Shown here piece after piece: positions 1 through 8,980 of a DNA stretch of 39,654 nt. Each line of letters begins with the position of its first letter. The stretch's first letter is position 1. Source of the DNA: Christensenellaceae bacterium (GTDB taxonomy: Bacteria > Bacillota > Clostridia > Christensenellales > Aristaeellaceae). The translations under genes were made by a program, and so were the position numbers. The DNA lies in contig DUQK01000034.1 in the NCBI GenBank assembly GCA_012837835.1, forward strand, positions 1-39,654, given 5' to 3'. Below the pieces are notes generated by a model that saw only the letters and a program-made list of their open reading frames with translations, was not told where the DNA came from and did not search any database.

Positions 1-2176
1 CAGCTTTCTGTGTATATTCGTATCTACCCGTAGTTTCAAGCATTATTTGACAGTGTACTTCAAGCATTGCAAGCTGCTTTTCAAGCTCGGCTCTTTCAGC
101 GCCACTAGCCTGTGCAATTTCTTTTTTGAGGGCTTCCATGCGTTTATTTTCGCTCTGCAAACTTTCATCAAAGTATTTGTTAAGCTTAGGCTCTGCATAG
201 TCTTTTAATAGTATAATTTTATCTTGCTCAATATAGCCTGCTATAAAATGCTCTATGTACCTTAAGGCGTTTTGAGGGTCTTGCGTTTTGGAATTTACAA
301 GCACCAATCCTAAATCCGCACGAAAACCTTCGGGTGAATGTTCGGTAGCTTTCAGTACCATAGGATTGTCCGGGGATGAGAAGAAACCGTAGCGCCTGTA
401 GCTTTCATTACCCTCTGTGTTTGCAAATGCAGGATGAACTTTAAACATTTCAATTCTCTGCTTATTATCCGCTGCATAGCTCATGCTGCTTAGGTTCAGA
501 GGAGCGCTTCCAAACAACATGGGTTTTCCATAGTATTCTTCATCCGGGTCTAGCATTTCAAAGTCGATAGGATCCGGCACATTTTCAAGCGCCTTCATAA
601 GCTGCTCCACCATAGAGCGGAATGTGGGGGTGTCGTAGCTCATATCCTCGTCCGATAGGAATACATGGTTTGCATATGTAAGAAACAGCACATCCCACAT
701 GAAATTTTTAACATCATAATGATCGCATAAATCATATGTGGTTGCCCTATCCGCATCGCTATACCAATTAGCGATTATATCACAGAAATCGCCAAAGGTT
801 TTAGGAGGGCTTATGTTAAGTTCTTCCAAAAGCAGAGAGTTCTGCAAATATGCGCGGTGGAATAGATGTAATGGAACAGCGTATATTTTATCATCCTTAA
901 CGCAGGCGTCCTTTATGTAGGGGTATAGTGAATCCATAAATTGGCTAATTCCACGAGCCCCTGATATATCAAGAGCATAGCCTTTATCTATCATGCTGTT
1001 AATGTCTATATAGTCGCTGCTGAGCGTGAATATATCCGCATCGTTTTCGCCTGACATAAGGGCGGTTTTTAATTCCTGCTCAGATGAGAACCAGCTAAAT
1101 TCATGCATAATAATTGCAGTATCCAGCATATGCCTTGCAGCGTAATCATTGTTGTTGGAAAAGGCATTATAAACGTTCAACGATTTTGAGGGCAAATCTG
1201 CAGGGTCTGTAGATTCTATAAACACCGCATTTCCAATCAATACAGCAACTCTATTGCCCGGAAGCTTTGTATAGCTGCAATTTTCAGCTAATGAACAGCT
1301 CCTTATTAAATGCGCGCATTTTTGGGCGCTGGCATCACTAAGCCTCATCATAAGGGCAGTGTCATCAAAATACATTATGGCATCTTGGTATTCATCGTAG
1401 AATATTGAGCCGTAGAAAGGCGTTGGCGTTTCTTCTATACGCAGAGGTCCTATTTCTTCCGCACTATGGGTGACAGGATCAAACGCGAATAGCATAGCGG
1501 CGCCATCTTCCGCTCCGTAGGAGTAGTATAAATTATCGTAGTTTTGAACAAGCAGTATTAACTTTCCATCCTTATAGGGAGCGAAGCTCCGTACATCGCC
1601 CGGGCTATACATGGTTTCTTCACCGGTTTTAATGTCAAAGGAGCATAGAGTTGTTCCGGAGCTTTCATTACTGCTGTATATTACATAAAACTTTCCATTG
1701 TAGAGCAAGGTATCATGCGGGTTGGGGTAGTGGATAGATTCCGTCCCGTCCTCCTCATAATAGATTTCCTTATGGTTTTCAAGGTTAAACTTTACTCGGT
1801 TTTGACGGACTATTTCCCCATTACTTACGCCTACTTCAAAAAACTCGCCTATATTGGCGCAGTATGCGTAAAGCCTTGCTCCATCGGTATATAGACCGGT
1901 AATTTGGTTTTGCCAATCCTCTTCGATTATACTGCTATCCTTAGCGTATAACCTAAACTCTGCATCGCCCTCTCTAGCGCTGTATATGTTCCATATATCT
2001 ACAAGCGCATAGAGGGTATCGTTTATATATACAATATTGCTCATATAGGAATTTTCGGGAAGTTCATCGGGGAATGTATATTGCGCCCTTTCAAATACCT
2101 GTTCAGCAGAAGAAATGCTTGCGGCAAGTATAGCAAGCGTCAGCAGCAGCGCCATAAATTTTTTGATAATTTTCAT
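1..2176 (-). CDS. Secreted propeller-like/solute-binding fusion protein, paralogue A (partial, 3' end off window)
   Basis: An open frame with no stop runs from an ATG at 2176 to the left edge, giving about 725 visible residues and no C-terminus. The start at 2176 has GGAG nine bases upstream; an in-frame ATG at 2185 directly abuts the GGAG and is less likely. The N-terminus (MKIIKKFMALLLTLAILAAS) is a signal peptide with no lipobox Cys. Residues up to about 320 contain repeated short beta-type segments (for example YNGKFYVIYSS, YKDGKLILLV) like a beta-propeller. The rest resembles a family 1 extracellular solute-binding protein (WFSSEQELKTALMSGENDADIF, then KIYAVPLHL), with a charged helical stretch near the visible end. 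It is a clear paralogue of the next gene (2417-4732), matching it block by block. No ABC permease is visible, so the transport role is inference. Confidence 0.8.
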   Translation of the reverse strand, partial: MKIIKKFMALLLTLAILAASISSAEQVFERAQYTFPDELPENSYMSNIVYINDTLYALVDIWNIYSAREGDAEFRLYAKDSSIIEEDWQNQITGLYTDGARLYAYCANIGEFFEVGVSNGEIVRQNRVKFNLENHKEIYYEEDGTESIHYPNPHDTLLYNGKFYVIYSSNESSGTTLCSFDIKTGEETMYSPGDVRSFAPYKDGKLILLVQNYDNLYYSYGAEDGAAMLFAFDPVTHSAEEIGPLRIEETPTPFYGSIFYDEYQDAIMYFDDTALMMRLSDASAQKCAHLIRSCSLAENCSYTKLPGNRVAVLIGNAVFIESTDPADLPSKSLNVYNAFSNNNDYAARHMLDTAIIMHEFSWFSSEQELKTALMSGENDADIFTLSSDYIDINSMIDKGYALDISGARGISQFMDSLYPYIKDACVKDDKIYAVPLHLFHRAYLQNSLLLEELNISPPKTFGDFCDIIANWYSDADRATTYDLCDHYDVKNFMWDVLFLTYANHVFLSDEDMSYDTPTFRSMVEQLMKALENVPDPIDFEMLDPDEEYYGKPMLFGSAPLNLSSMSYAADNKQRIEMFKVHPAFANTEGNESYRRYGFFSSPDNPMVLKATEHSPEGFRADLGLVLVNSKTQDPQNALRYIEHFIAGYIEQDKIILLKDYAEPKLNKYFDESLQSENKRMEALKKEIAQASGAERAELEKQLAMLEVHCQIMLETTGRYEYTQKA

Positions 2177-2236
2177 GATTTTCATCTCCTTTCATAAATA
2201 AAGCTTTTAACTCCGCTTGAGTATTTAATTATCCCC

Positions 2237-2265
2237 AGTATGCTATATGGTTTTACTCATGTCAA
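2237..2265 (-). promoter_or_regulatory. Promoter of secreted paralogue A
   Basis: On the minus strand TTGACA (2260-2265) is followed after exactly 17 bases by CATACT (2237-2242). It lies about 60 bases upstream of the ATG at 2176. The -35 box is perfect and the -10 box is a 4/6 match. Confidence 0.55.
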
Positions 2266-2377
2266 GCAGATTTTATGAAAAAACCTAATATTTTACATGC
2301 AAAATCGTTAAATACTGCATAAAACGCACTGAAGCTTATGTGTAACCGTGTTTAGTTTTATTTTCGCTGCTTTCTCT

Positions 2378-2410
2378 AAAAAAGCCGCATATGCTATAAG
2401 CACATGCGGC
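2378..2410 (-). terminator. Intrinsic terminator after paralogue B
   Basis: GCCGCAT (2384-2390) pairs with ATGCGGC (2404-2410). Read on the minus strand the stem is followed by a run of six T. It sits a few bases beyond the stop codon of the 2417-4732 gene and separates the two paralogues into different transcripts. Confidence 0.75.
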
Positions 2411-2416
2411 AAGTGA

Positions 2417-4732
2417 TTATTGCCCCTCAAGCTCTATAAGCTTAAACTTGGAATCCGCCTCTTTTATATACTGCTTAAGGCTTAGCTGTCCGTTATAATA
2501 GCGCGATAGAAGACCTGATAAATCCCGCTGTGTAACAAGAGTGCTATTTGAAAACTCCGGCAATATAGCGCATTGCATAAGTTCCTGATATTTTTTTATC
2601 GCCTCCTCTGTAATTTTGTACTTAGACGACTTTTTGTATCTTTCAATAAAAGATATGTAGTTTTTTAGGTTCTCTTCAGCGGCTGTTTTTTCAGCTCCCT
2701 CAGCTTTTTCAACAGTCTTTTCAAACGATTCAATGCCTTTTTCCATTTCGCTTAATGACTTTTCATAATCGTCATTTATTATAGGCTCATTCTTGTCAGG
2801 ATATAATTCAATCTGCTTTATATCATTAAAGCTCTGTATTAAATTTTCAAGGTACTCTATGGCCGTTTCTTTATTGCTCGACTGGGAATTTATAAACGCA
2901 TATTGTGCATTTATAGGTATAAACTTGCCTAAGCCTTCCTTTGCTGCCATAGCAAAAGGCACGCTGGGTTCTGCTGCAAACCACGAATCAGCTTCGCCGT
3001 CTTTATATGTACTGTATTGTATATAATACTGGGATATGTTTTCGATGGAAGTATAGTTATTGAAACTAAACAACGCCTTACGGTTATAGTATTCGTCCAC
3101 AGCTTCCATATCGTTATAATCCGGTTCTGCTTCTATATTATCAAATATATGTTTAAGGCTTTCGCACCTTTGCGCCATCTCCCTAAACAATGGGGTATCA
3201 AGCACTATATCTTCGCCTGTGCCTATTCTATCAAGCATGTATGCATGCAACATATAGGAGAAAAACTCTTCATAACGCATAGAATTTCTTGTTAAAAGAT
3301 ATTCGCCGTCATCAGCATATTCATCATTCCATTTTTGCATAACATCGCATAAATCAAAGAAGTTTTCGGGTTTATTAATTTTAAGCTCTTCAAAAACTAT
3401 TTCGTTATATAATACAGGCACTATATTAAGCTCTATGGGTATTGCATATATTTTACCTTCAAACACGCCCGTCTTTTTAAGCACAGGATATATACTATCC
3501 ATATACTGCGTAATAGTTTCGCTAGTGTTCAGCCCCTCTGCATAACCCTTTTTGAATAGGCTGTTTGTATCCATCCAAGAGGGAGAAAGTATTAATAAAT
3601 CAATACCGTCTTCACCGCTTATCAGTGCCTGTCCAAGCTCCTGTGCGCTTGAGAACCATTTGTCCTCAAGGAAGTTTACAGCTACATCGGGCATTTTACG
3701 GGCTACAGCTTTTTTAAGTTCATCATCATAAAACCCGCCAAATACGGTAAGGGATTTTTTAGGAAGCTTGGCAGGGTCTGTCGAGCGTACATATATTTCC
3801 GCGCTATCTACAATCGCTATACGCCCGCCAGCTATATGCGCAATGCCGTTTAATCCAGCCCATATATGCTGATTTGGAAGATAAGCACATTTTTCGGTCG
3901 TTCCATCCATAAATCTGCGCATTACAGAGTAGGAATCTACATACAAAAGCGCATCCTTATCTTCTTCATACAGCATTCCGCCAAACATATTGCCATGCAT
4001 AGCCTTATCAAGCTTGCCTATTTCTTCTAATGTGTCGTTTTCGGGGTTAAACACGCAAAGAGTAGGTCTATTGTCATAATCAGCAGATGAAAAAAGCTTA
4101 TCATAATCCATAGTTAGCGCTAGGAGTTTACCGTCTTTATATGGGCATATAGCGAACATGAACTCGGATTCATATTGCCTACTTTCGCCTGTTGCAAGGC
4201 CAAAGCCTATAAGGATAAGGTTCTGGGTTACCTGATAATCTCCATTGAATAAGCAATAAAGCTTACCATCTACTATTGTAGCAGATTGAGGTGATGGCAT
4301 ATAACATAGCTCCTCATAACCTGAATTGTAAGATTGAGCAATTTTTTCTAAATCCTTAGTATCAAGCTTTAAGCGGTTTGAAAGGCTTATTCCATTATCA
4401 CCTATAGTGGCTGAATATGATACACAGTCCTCCCTAAATGTTATGGCGTACAATTTATCGCCATCGTTAATAAAAAACTGTATGCGGACAGTTTCGCCAT
4501 CGTAAGTAATATTCCTTAAATCTGCAACGATTTTAATATCATTTGCATTTTCGTCAAAGACATATAGATTGGAATAATCATAATAGTAATAATTGTCTTT
4601 GTAGGTGAATACTCCGCCCATAGCGTATTCAGTAGGCAGCTTAATATCAAAGTTTGTTGGTTCTTCGGCTATAGACGCACCGGAACCTATCATCATAACA
4701 AGAGCTATGATGATTGTGAGTAATTTTTTCAT
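2417..4732 (-). CDS. Secreted propeller-like/solute-binding fusion protein, paralogue B
   Basis: 771 residues. A signal peptide (MKKLLTIIIALVMMIGSGAS, cleavage near SIA-EE) lacks a lipobox Cys, so the protein is probably exported but not lipid-anchored. Residues about 25-320 hold repeated strand-rich blocks with YxDGKL-like turns and look like a propeller. From about residue 330 (SLTVFGGFYDDELKKAV) the protein matches the family 1 extracellular solute-binding fold, including WFSSAQELGQALISGEDGID and GKIYAIPIELNIVPVLYNE. A charged, probably coiled helix lies near 640-690 (SEMEKGIESFEKTVEKAEGA). GGAGG stands upstream of the ATG. It is adjacent to paralogue A and follows the pyruvate-kinase-like gene by 40 bases. 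Typical solute-binding proteins are 400-450 residues; the extra half is the propeller-like part. Ligand unknown. Confidence 0.85.
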   Translation of the reverse strand: MKKLLTIIIALVMMIGSGASIAEEPTNFDIKLPTEYAMGGVFTYKDNYYYYDYSNLYVFDENANDIKIVADLRNITYDGETVRIQFFINDGDKLYAITFREDCVSYSATIGDNGISLSNRLKLDTKDLEKIAQSYNSGYEELCYMPSPQSATIVDGKLYCLFNGDYQVTQNLILIGFGLATGESRQYESEFMFAICPYKDGKLLALTMDYDKLFSSADYDNRPTLCVFNPENDTLEEIGKLDKAMHGNMFGGMLYEEDKDALLYVDSYSVMRRFMDGTTEKCAYLPNQHIWAGLNGIAHIAGGRIAIVDSAEIYVRSTDPAKLPKKSLTVFGGFYDDELKKAVARKMPDVAVNFLEDKWFSSAQELGQALISGEDGIDLLILSPSWMDTNSLFKKGYAEGLNTSETITQYMDSIYPVLKKTGVFEGKIYAIPIELNIVPVLYNEIVFEELKINKPENFFDLCDVMQKWNDEYADDGEYLLTRNSMRYEEFFSYMLHAYMLDRIGTGEDIVLDTPLFREMAQRCESLKHIFDNIEAEPDYNDMEAVDEYYNRKALFSFNNYTSIENISQYYIQYSTYKDGEADSWFAAEPSVPFAMAAKEGLGKFIPINAQYAFINSQSSNKETAIEYLENLIQSFNDIKQIELYPDKNEPIINDDYEKSLSEMEKGIESFEKTVEKAEGAEKTAAEENLKNYISFIERYKKSSKYKITEEAIKKYQELMQCAILPEFSNSTLVTQRDLSGLLSRYYNGQLSLKQYIKEADSKFKLIELEGQ

Positions 4733-4772
4733 TTTTCCTCCAATATGTTTTGCTTTTTTAATACAAATTAGC

Positions 4773-6263
4773 TTATGAGAATAAATCGCTTGCTATGGTA
4801 AGTTTCCTTAGTATTGCGGTTTTCTTATAAACATGCTTTTCAAACTTGGAAAGTACGTCATCTACAAATACAACGGCATCATCTACGTGTTCACCCTTGT
4901 TAAGCATAATGCATTCGGATTTGGCTCCAAGGGTTACGTCGGATATCTCCGCCCTTGTGGGTATGCCGGTTTTAACCAGCGTTTCAAGCACCTGCGTTGC
5001 CCATATTACGGGCACATGGGCAGCTTCGCAAATCCAGAGTATTTCTTCTTGGTATTCTGAAAGCCTTGTATAACCCACCTCTACCGCCAAGTCCCCGCGT
5101 GCTATCATAACAGCTATAGGCGCCCTTGATGCTGCGGCAACCAATATTTCAGGTAATATACGTACAGAAGCTAGTGTTTCTATTTTTATTATAATAGGAA
5201 TAGGCTCCTTATCACCCGTACGCTTTTCTATTTCGTTCAGCAGCATGGTTACATCATCTGTATCGCGTATGAATGAAAGACCAACAATATCAGCATGGTC
5301 GCATATGAAATCAAGTATTTCAGCGTCCCTCTCGTTTAATAGGGGAATTCTATATTCCATACCGGGGAAGTTTATACCCTTTTCAGGGCGCAGGCTTATG
5401 CCGCTTTCCCTTACAACACGCTCTATTTTAAGTAGTACGCCTTCCTCAAGGCGCTCTACGACCTTGGCTTCAACATGTCCGTCGTCTATCATCACAGGTT
5501 CGCCAACTTTTAAGTAGTCTACTATCTCGGGTATACTGCAGCATATTGCAAGCGAAATGCCTTGCGGCAGGTACATAAGCTTGCTTGCGGTTAGATATAT
5601 AGTATCCCCAACGACTACCCTCGGTCTTCGCATAGTGGTCATAATCCTGCTTATGCGGATTTTAGGACCTGGCACTTCCATGCTAACCTTGCAATGTTTA
5701 CCAAGCTTTTGAGCGGCTTTTTGTACGTTTTTTATCATCATTTCCCATAGGGGTTCGCTATCATGGGAGCAATTTATGCGCGCAATTTCCATGCCCTTTG
5801 CAACGAGATTTTCAACAAACAGAGGGTCATACGCCGCTTCCGTCGGAAGGGTTACCATTATGCGAGTATAGCGCTCTTTAGGCTCTGCGCCTAGTATCTC
5901 CTCTGTATTTTGGCTTAATATTTCTTCTCCGCTTAGAAAGTCTGCCGTATCGTGAAAAAAGGAAGAACTGTCTTCACCCGCTATTCGGGCACAGGAAGCA
6001 ACCACCGAATCAAGCGTTGGCATTACACGCGCTTCAAGTCTACCAAGCGAAGATAGACCAAGGGGTATCAGTTGCCATTGCAGCTCGCGCAGGTCATTTT
6101 TTCTAAGCGCAAGGTATTCAGCAAGGTTCTTTGCGCTTACAGCAAAGCCCTCTCTTTTAATCTTCCCTTTCCATTTATTAAATAGTGCATCGCCATCGCT
6201 CTTAACTTGAGTTCTAAGCTCCATAAGCTGGGACAGAACCGCACGTACCTCTTCCTTTTTCAT
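4773..6263 (-). CDS. Pyruvate-kinase-like protein with N-terminal extension and no C-terminal domain
   Basis: 496 residues. The ATG at 6263 is preceded by GGGAGGG at good spacing; a GTG two codons upstream abuts that site and is rejected. About the first 135 residues are a helical extension of unknown role. From RIMVTLP onward it follows the pyruvate kinase barrel: ARINCSHD (NFSHG-like loop), MEVPGPKIR, the catalytic-lysine motif IIIKIET, the metal-binding MIARGDLAVEVG, WATQVLETL and PTRAEISDV. The protein stops soon after, so the usual C-terminal regulatory domain is absent. The normally conserved DTKGPEIR motif reads EVPGPKIR. Known family: pyruvate kinases and pyruvate-kinase-like proteins. 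Whether it makes pyruvate and ATP is uncertain; a dedicated glycolytic enzyme may be encoded elsewhere. Confidence 0.8.
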   Translation of the reverse strand: MKKEEVRAVLSQLMELRTQVKSDGDALFNKWKGKIKREGFAVSAKNLAEYLALRKNDLRELQWQLIPLGLSSLGRLEARVMPTLDSVVASCARIAGEDSSSFFHDTADFLSGEEILSQNTEEILGAEPKERYTRIMVTLPTEAAYDPLFVENLVAKGMEIARINCSHDSEPLWEMMIKNVQKAAQKLGKHCKVSMEVPGPKIRISRIMTTMRRPRVVVGDTIYLTASKLMYLPQGISLAICCSIPEIVDYLKVGEPVMIDDGHVEAKVVERLEEGVLLKIERVVRESGISLRPEKGINFPGMEYRIPLLNERDAEILDFICDHADIVGLSFIRDTDDVTMLLNEIEKRTGDKEPIPIIIKIETLASVRILPEILVAAASRAPIAVMIARGDLAVEVGYTRLSEYQEEILWICEAAHVPVIWATQVLETLVKTGIPTRAEISDVTLGAKSECIMLNKGEHVDDAVVFVDDVLSKFEKHVYKKTAILRKLTIASDLFS

Positions 6264-6293
6264 AAACACCCTCCCATCAAATTATTCATATAT

Positions 6294-6322
6294 ATTTTAC
6301 TAAAAAAAGCAATAATTCTCAA
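6294..6322 (-). promoter_or_regulatory. Promoter of the pyruvate-kinase-like gene
   Basis: TTGAGA (6317-6322) and TAAAAT (6294-6299) on the minus strand are separated by exactly 17 bases, about 30 bases upstream of the start codon. The surrounding 6270-6413 gap is AT-rich and otherwise featureless. Confidence 0.55.
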
Positions 6323-6413
6323 GATGTTTTTGTAATTTTAATGTATATCTAATATGTATAAATTTACCATTTGATTTTTATGTGTTAAGCTTATTTTACA
6401 TAATAATATATTG

Positions 6414-7979
6414 TTAGGTTTTGTGTAAATCAAATACATCCCTAGCTATATCCTGCGCTTCTTGCAATGAGTTAAGCTTACCCTCATTAAGCGCAGTATC
6501 CAGCACCTTAATAAGTTCTATAAATATTTCTCCATACTGCTCTTTTCTTTTATCTCCAACTCCGCTTACGCTTTCAAATTCCCGCATAGTTTTTGGCATT
6601 TTATCCGCCATGTCCCTAAGCGAACTATCCTGAAATATTATATATGCAGGCAGTTTTTTATTTAGCGCTATTTTGTTGCGAATAGTACGAAGCGCAGCGA
6701 ATACAAGCTCATTACCGCTTGAAACTGCATAGGTTTTGGGGCTAAACTTAGGCAGTTTGCCCTTTCCGATACATGACGAACAGTTGCCGCAATCCTCCAA
6801 AGAATATTCACCAAAATATGTAAGCAAAAAGCTTCTAAGGCACTTTTTTGTGGTGGAGTAAAAAACCATATGCTTTAGGCGTTCTGCGTCCCGCTGTTCA
6901 AGTAAAATCCTCTCTTCCGGGTCAAGCTCAGCCCTATCGTTTCCTTTTGAAAGTATATATTTAGCTATTATTACATCCTGTTTGCTGTAAAGCAGTATAC
7001 AGTCCGCTTTTTCGCCATCCCTACCTGCCCTTCCGGCTTCTTGGTAGTAGCTTTCTATATCCATAGGCATATTGTAATGCACCACGAAATATACGTTAGA
7101 TTTATCTATCCCCATGCCAAAGGCGTTTGTAGCTACCATTACATCTGCTCTATCAAACTGAAAATCATCCTGCGCCTGGTTGCGTTTTTCATCTGAAAGC
7201 CCAGCATGGTAGCGTACTGCGCTTATACCATTTTTACGCAGGAAATCACATACCTTGTTTACATTTTTTCTTGTTGAGCAGTATACTATACCGCTTTTTC
7301 CCTGCCATTTTTGAATAATGCGAAGGAACGTATCGTCCTTATTTTTTTCGTGCCTTACCTCAAAATACAGATTAGGTCTATCAAAGCCTGTTGAAAGCAC
7401 GAAAGGGTCTTTTAAGCTTAATAGCTTTAATATATCCTCTTTAACATGCTTTGTTGCAGTTGCGGTAAATGCTGCTAATGTTGGTCTTGGAGATATTGCG
7501 CTCACAAAATCCGCTATATCCAGATAACTTTTTCTAAAATCTTTCCCCCATTGAGATACACAATGCGCTTCATCAACCGCCACAAGGGATATGGGCACTT
7601 TTTCAATAAAATTACGGAAAGACTTAGTTTTGATTCTCTCGGGTGCTACATAAATAATTTTATACGCCATATTAGAAGCGCGCCTTAGCGCTTCCATGCA
7701 CTGACCATAGCTTAATGAGCTATTAATATATGCTGCAGGCACGCCCGCCTGATTTAGCGCCAAAACTTGGTCCTGCATAAGCGAAATAAGTGGAGAAATT
7801 ACAATGGTAATGCCTCCACTAATTATTGCAGGTATCTGGTAGCATATGGACTTGCCGGCACCCGTAGGCAGCACGCCAAGCACATCTCTGCCACTTAATA
7901 TATTATCTATAAGCTCCTCTTGCCCATGGCGAAAGGAGCTATGCCCAAAATATTGTCTAAGAACGCCTAATTTATCCAA
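6414..7979 (-). CDS. recQ: RecQ-family ATP-dependent DNA helicase
   Basis: 521 residues, starting at a TTG one base past the lepB stop codon, so it is probably translated by coupling. The start is set by the family N-terminus (FRHGQEELIDNIL). Visible motifs: Walker A GVLPTGAGKSICYQIP, DEAHCVSQWG (motif II plus the RecQ aromatic loop), TATAT, STRKNVNKV, and GMGIDKSNVYFVVHYNMP with YYQEAGRAGRDG. Four cysteines (CLRSF, CGNCSSC) form the RecQ zinc site. An HRDC-like domain follows almost at once (LVFAALRTIRNKIALNKKLP), so the winged-helix part of the RQC region seems to be missing; the protein is about 90 residues shorter than E. coli RecQ. It unwinds DNA 3'-5' in recombination and fork repair. 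Confidence 0.93.
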   Translation of the reverse strand: MDKLGVLRQYFGHSSFRHGQEELIDNILSGRDVLGVLPTGAGKSICYQIPAIISGGITIVISPLISLMQDQVLALNQAGVPAAYINSSLSYGQCMEALRRASNMAYKIIYVAPERIKTKSFRNFIEKVPISLVAVDEAHCVSQWGKDFRKSYLDIADFVSAISPRPTLAAFTATATKHVKEDILKLLSLKDPFVLSTGFDRPNLYFEVRHEKNKDDTFLRIIQKWQGKSGIVYCSTRKNVNKVCDFLRKNGISAVRYHAGLSDEKRNQAQDDFQFDRADVMVATNAFGMGIDKSNVYFVVHYNMPMDIESYYQEAGRAGRDGEKADCILLYSKQDVIIAKYILSKGNDRAELDPEERILLEQRDAERLKHMVFYSTTKKCLRSFLLTYFGEYSLEDCGNCSSCIGKGKLPKFSPKTYAVSSGNELVFAALRTIRNKIALNKKLPAYIIFQDSSLRDMADKMPKTMREFESVSGVGDKRKEQYGEIFIELIKVLDTALNEGKLNSLQEAQDIARDVFDLHKT

Positions 7980-7980
7980 A

Positions 7981-8679
7981 TTAGTCTAGGCTGCGTATTC
8001 TATCGAAAGGATATATAACCCACTTTGCATGGGCGACTATCATATCGGAGCTTATTGTGCCTACATTCCTAGACCTGCTGTCATGGCTGTTGGCTCTATT
8101 ATCGCCCATTACAAAATATTCATCATCACCGAGTACTCGCCTTGGATAACTTTGAAGGGATTTATGGGCAATATAATCTTCCTCTACCAATTTGTCGTTT
8201 ACAAAAAGCTCTCCGTCTATTATGGCAATAGTATCACCGGGAAGCGCAACTAAGCGTTTGATAAACGCGGTATCCACTCTGAAATTTAATTTGGTACCTA
8301 TGTTTATGGTTTTTTCATTGCGTCTTGGATAGTGGCATATAACTATATCTCCATGCTTTAAGTCGCCCCTTAGCACCCTTGGCTTGGTAGCAATTACTAT
8401 TTCGCCATCAACAAGCGTTTCGCTCATGCTGTTGCCGTCAACACGTATTGGCTCTGCCAAAAGACCGCGTATTGCAGTAGCCAGCAGTACAGCAGTGCAT
8501 ATTACACCTATCCAGCTGAATATCTCATTCCACAATTTATTTCTCTTTTCTTTTTTAAGCTGTTTCTCTGATTTTACCGGCTCTGTTTCTTTTGTTTGAG
8601 AAAAAGCGCCTTCTTTGGTGCTCTCATTAGCTTTATCTTCTTTGTTTAAATTTTCGGTGTTGTTATTTTGTTCAGTCAT
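7981..8679 (-). CDS. lepB: Signal peptidase I
   Basis: 232 residues from an ATG at 8679 that overlaps the DUF951 stop codon and has AGGAG nine bases upstream. A longer frame from 8727 lies within DUF951 and lacks such a site. A Glu/Lys-rich cytoplasmic head is followed by a single membrane helix (IGVICTAVLLATAIRGLL). Catalytic motifs: box B DGNSMSETLVDGE with the nucleophile Ser, box D FIKRLVALPGD with the general-base Lys, and box E MGDNRANSHDSRS. It removes signal peptides from exported proteins on the outer face of the membrane; the two secreted paralogues and the surface protein in this window are plausible substrates. Middle gene of DUF951-lepB-recQ. Confidence 0.95.
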   Translation of the reverse strand: MTEQNNNTENLNKEDKANESTKEGAFSQTKETEPVKSEKQLKKEKRNKLWNEIFSWIGVICTAVLLATAIRGLLAEPIRVDGNSMSETLVDGEIVIATKPRVLRGDLKHGDIVICHYPRRNEKTINIGTKLNFRVDTAFIKRLVALPGDTIAIIDGELFVNDKLVEEDYIAHKSLQSYPRRVLGDDEYFVMGDNRANSHDSRSRNVGTISSDMIVAHAKWVIYPFDRIRSLD

Positions 8680-8926
8680 CAGTAGTATCTCCTTCAATTT
8701 CTTGCTCTGCAAACCCAAGTGTAACATCGGCAGGTACGGGACCTTGTTTTAGCAGCTTTTTCCTGCGGCGCAGAAAAACCATACGATCCAGCATTACGAC
8801 GCGACCACAAGTATTACAGCGCATCTTAATATCTGCGCCTATCCTTGTAACCGTCCACTCGTATGAGCCGCAGGGATGTTTTTTCTTCATCTGCACCACA
8901 TCATCGAGCCTGATTTCGTCCGTCAT
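8672..8926 (-). CDS. DUF951 family zinc-ribbon-like protein
   Basis: 84 residues, ATG preceded by GGGAGGG. The sequence matches the DUF951 pattern: DVVQMKKKHPCGSYEWTVTRIGADIKMRCNTCGR is followed by a basic stretch. It has one Cys in HPCGS and a CNTCGR pair, suggesting a metal-binding or nucleic-acid-binding fold. Function is unknown in the family, which is widespread in Bacillota and often lies near parB or ychF. It is the first gene of the DUF951-lepB-recQ transcript; its last codons overlap the lepB start in an ATGA arrangement. Confidence 0.88.
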   Translation of the reverse strand: MTDEIRLDDVVQMKKKHPCGSYEWTVTRIGADIKMRCNTCGRVVMLDRMVFLRRRKKLLKQGPVPADVTLGFAEQEIEGDTTDD

Positions 8927-8948
8927 AAGTCCCTCCCGACACCGCGTA

Positions 8949-8977
8949 ATTATAAACCCTTTTAATTTGCATTACAA
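8949..8977 (-). promoter_or_regulatory. Promoter of the DUF951-lepB-recQ operon
   Basis: Minus-strand TTGTAA (8972-8977), 17 bases, then a perfect TATAAT (8949-8954). It lies between the DUF951 start and the inverted-repeat element at 8981-9142, whose end is only three bases from the -35 box. Confidence 0.6.
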
Positions 8978-8980
8978 GTT

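Noticed and set aside
738-920. 60-residue plus-strand ORF
   Set aside because: Lies antisense within the secreted paralogue A frame, has no ribosome site and resembles no protein.
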